NCBI GenBank assembly: GCA_003139255.1 | Contig: PLIG01000150.1 | Coordinates: forward strand, 494-49,211 | DNA from: Acidimicrobiaceae bacterium | GTDB lineage: Bacteria; Actinomycetota; Acidimicrobiia; Acidimicrobiales; UBA8190 | Reading direction: 5' to 3' | Length of the DNA: 48,718 nt | In this document: in pieces, positions 47,006 through 48,718 of the stretch | Numbering within the stretch: position 1 is the first letter of the stretch | Layout: each line of letters starts with the position of its first letter | The notes under the pieces: model-generated | Told to the model about the DNA's origin: nothing | Seen by the model: the letters and a program-made list of their open reading frames with translations, nothing else | Database searches by the model: none | Position numbers and translations under genes: made by a program

Positions 47006-47689
47006 ATGCCCAGGGACCAGGTGTTTCGCCACAGAGATCCTCGTCATTGCTCGATTGCAAGGCTTTGGTATTTCGGTCGTCTCTCAGTTCCTGCAGCAAT
47101 GGTCATCCTCTGTGGTGCGTGTGCATCCCCATCTAAGTCATCGACATCCCGCTCGTTGTCAACAAGCTCAACTTCGGTCACTTCACCCAACCCATCGACG
47201 ACAACCGGCCCCGTCACAACAGCCGCCTGTACACCGAACCAGCTCACGGGAACGGTCGCCTTCAATGCGACTGGCACAGAACTGGGAGCGATCAAGCTGT
47301 CAAACACGGTGAGCGAGGCATGCTCGCTGTCAGGCCAGCCGACAGTCACCGTGTTGGGCGATAACGGAGTGTCACTTGCCCAAACCGAGTCGACCTATCA
47401 TCGTGCCCCGGACTGGCCATCTCCAACACATCCGATTGTGCTGTCGCCTTCGGGTGAGTTGCCTCAAGCAATCGTCGAAGTCGACTGGGTTTGGTGCGGG
47501 CCATCTCCCCATGAGCTGGAATTTCAGGTCCGTTTCCCGACGTGGTCATCTCCACTTGATATTCCGAGAACTTCAATTTCACCGTCTGGGTTCTCTCCAG
47601 CAAGCTGTTCAAGCTCAGGAACTGGTGCACTCTTCGCCGTGGACTACGTACGCGGCTTTGGGTCGAATGGGATCATCGGACCCTCCTAG
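47006..47689 (+). CDS. Putative secreted lipoprotein, DUF4232-like
   Basis: I recognise the family only loosely. The 227-residue protein has a basic start, a hydrophobic segment (FGRLSVPAAMVILCGACA) ending in a Cys that fits an imperfect lipobox, a Ser/Thr-rich linker of about 40 residues, and a beta-rich domain. Its wording AACTPNQLTGTVAFNATGTE and SNTVSEACSLSGQPTVTVLG resembles DUF4232 proteins of actinobacteria. Paired Cys suggest disulfides. ATG 47006 is preceded by GGGAGG at nine bases. GC content is clearly lower than in the core genes, suggesting acquired DNA. Function unknown. Confidence 0.65.
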   Translation: MPRDQVFRHRDPRHCSIARLWYFGRLSVPAAMVILCGACASPSKSSTSRSLSTSSTSVTSPNPSTTTGPVTTAACTPNQLTGTVAFNATGTELGAIKLSNTVSEACSLSGQPTVTVLGDNGVSLAQTESTYHRAPDWPSPTHPIVLSPSGELPQAIVEVDWVWCGPSPHELEFQVRFPTWSSPLDIPRTSISPSGFSPASCSSSGTGALFAVDYVRGFGSNGIIGPS

Positions 47690-48226
47690 CAGGCGCAGGC
47701 CAGAACGATGGCATGCCGATGTTCTTGAGGTTGCCGGATGAGCCCTGCCCGGGAACGACAATTATGTGCCGGTCGCGCGACGATTGGGGAGTGTGCAGGA
47801 ATGCCGGGTTGCGTGACTCCAGATTGAAGCCTGTCGGAACAGCGTATGAGCAGTATCACGCGGGAAGTGGCTGTTGCATGAATCAGTTCGCGCGCTGCGC
47901 GAATGCACGTTCGTCCACCACATTGCCGTCTACGGTCCTGAATCGGCTCGTCATGACGGAAATGACCTCCCAAACTGGCCGTTGCTTGAGCGAGAAGGAT
48001 TCATGCGACAGCCTGGGAAGGTTCGTTACCGAACGGTGCATCCCGCGCCACATGACGAACTGACCTCTCTCACACGGCATTACTTATGCGCGACCGACCA
48101 GCGGCGACCCCACATCCCGATGCGAAGCAACGGCGAAGATCAGACAGGCTCGAGGGCCTCATCCACGAGTACGAACTTGCCGCGTGAGAGGTGGACCCGA
48201 CTTTTCGGACTGTACGGGTTGCACGG
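47690..48226. other. No recognisable gene
   Basis: Overlapping frames exist on both strands (for example plus 47713-48063 and minus 47686-47973), but none has a ribosome binding site, known motif or coding bias. One plus-strand frame is open from 47850 to the right edge, but past 48227 it is antisense to a real gene. I see no repeats or RNA genes. Confidence 0.5.
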
Positions 48227-48718
48227 TTATCGGGTTCTCCAGTTAACGAGTCCGTCTAGGGCTTCGACGACGCTGCCGTTGACGTACAGGGGGTTCACCT
48301 CGAGCGCGCTTAGGTCGTCACCGAGAGCCAGAGCGAGGTCGGCGATCGCGGCAATCGCGTCGGTGACGCGATCGAGATTGGCGGGTGGGCGTCCGCGGGC
48401 ACCCTGCAGTATGGAGGCGCCCCGTAGGCTCTCCAGGCCACGGCGAATTTCATCGCGGGCAGCCGGTAGGCGCAGCAGAGCGGCGTCGTCCAGGACCTCG
48501 ACGAAGAGACCGCCCAGCCCGACTGCAAGCACGAGTCCCCAGTCAGGGTCGCGGGCAACACCGGCGAGCAGCTCGATGCCACCCGAACGCATCGGGCTGA
48601 CCAGGACGCCGTCGACCCGATTTGCAGGTTCGAGGTTGTCCGCGCAGGTGAACACCTTGTGGAAAGCCGCGGCGACCTCCTCGACGCCGCTCACATCGAG
48701 GACTACGCCACCGATGTC
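48227..48718 (-). CDS. Acyl-CoA synthetase (ADP-forming type), ATP-grasp C-terminal part, 5' end outside window
   Basis: The frame enters from the right edge and ends at 48227, giving 163 residues. DIGGVVLDVSGVEEVAAAFH, DGVLVSPMRSGGIELLAGVA, RDPDWGLVLAVGLGGLFVEV and the terminal SALEVNPLYVNG are typical of the ATP-grasp domain of ADP-forming acetate/acyl-CoA ligases and related protein acetyltransferases. The CoA-binding and ligase domains, and thus the exact function, lie outside. GTG 48694 inside the frame is not the true start. Confidence 0.85.
   Translation of the reverse strand, partial: DIGGVVLDVSGVEEVAAAFHKVFTCADNLEPANRVDGVLVSPMRSGGIELLAGVARDPDWGLVLAVGLGGLFVEVLDDAALLRLPAARDEIRRGLESLRGASILQGARGRPPANLDRVTDAIAAIADLALALGDDLSALEVNPLYVNGSVVEALDGLVNWRTR

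Noticed and set aside
47686-48063. Two opposing ORFs of 95 and 116 codons
   Set aside because: They are mutually antisense, have no ribosome binding sites and no recognisable sequence; neither can be supported.
45011-48718. Group I intron splitting tRNA-Ser(CGA)
   Set aside because: The break is near the anticodon loop as for such introns, but I saw no conserved intron core and no 3' exon in the 3.7 kb that follow.

Overview
The window is high-GC bacterial DNA from an actinobacterium (Actinomycetota). I think the class Acidimicrobiia is likely, but this is an inference. The evidence is the actinobacterial order tRNA-Thr, tRNA-Met, rpmG, tRNA-Trp, secE, nusG, rplK, rplA, rplJ, rplL, rpoB, an AddAB pair, an acyl-CoA carboxylase epsilon-type subunit, and frequent leaderless promoters (a TANNNT -10 box 5 to 8 bases before the start codon). 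No phage, plasmid backbone, insertion sequence or CRISPR array is visible.

Layout. Positions 1-8045 (minus strand) carry the translation/transcription cluster, running from tRNA-Thr down to rpoB, which is cut by the left edge. Positions 8130-19452 hold a GNAT acetyltransferase and several envelope-glycan genes: an MptB-like mannosyltransferase, a GtrA-family protein, an SQD1-type UDP-sulfoquinovose synthase, UppP and an Alg5-like glycosyltransferase. Among them lie tRNA-Tyr, yajQ, tesB, citrate synthase and a secreted Ig-like protein. Positions 19454-27520 hold DNA repair genes (addB-addA, convergent with rmuC). Next come an N-terminally truncated type II NADH dehydrogenase, phoU, lysC-asd, two cyclophilins and an S51-type peptidase.

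Positions 34184-41326 form an ethylmalonyl-CoA pathway cluster: ethylmalonyl-CoA mutase preceded by a small coupled ORF, the beta and epsilon-like subunits of propionyl-CoA carboxylase, methylmalonyl-CoA epimerase, crotonyl-CoA carboxylase/reductase and an acetyl-CoA acetyltransferase. Together these would take acetyl-CoA units through ethylmalonyl-CoA and process the propionyl-CoA that the cycle releases. recR, dnaX, SRP RNA, tRNA-Ser(GGA) and tadA follow.

The last 3.7 kb (45011-48718) differs in character. It begins with the exact 5' half of a tRNA-Ser(CGA) gene, followed by repeat-rich non-coding DNA. Then come a 5'-truncated XRE regulator, a very GC-rich SDR coupled to the 3' fragment of an alpha-hydroxy-acid dehydrogenase, a relatively AT-rich lipoprotein gene and a partial acyl-CoA synthetase. 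I read it as a mosaic or decayed integration region, or possibly an assembly junction. I found no clearly new multi-gene system. The most interesting points are the coupled leader ORF at the mutase gene, the broken tRNA-Ser site, the rplL terminator that overlaps the rpoB promoter, and the consistent leaderless promoter architecture.
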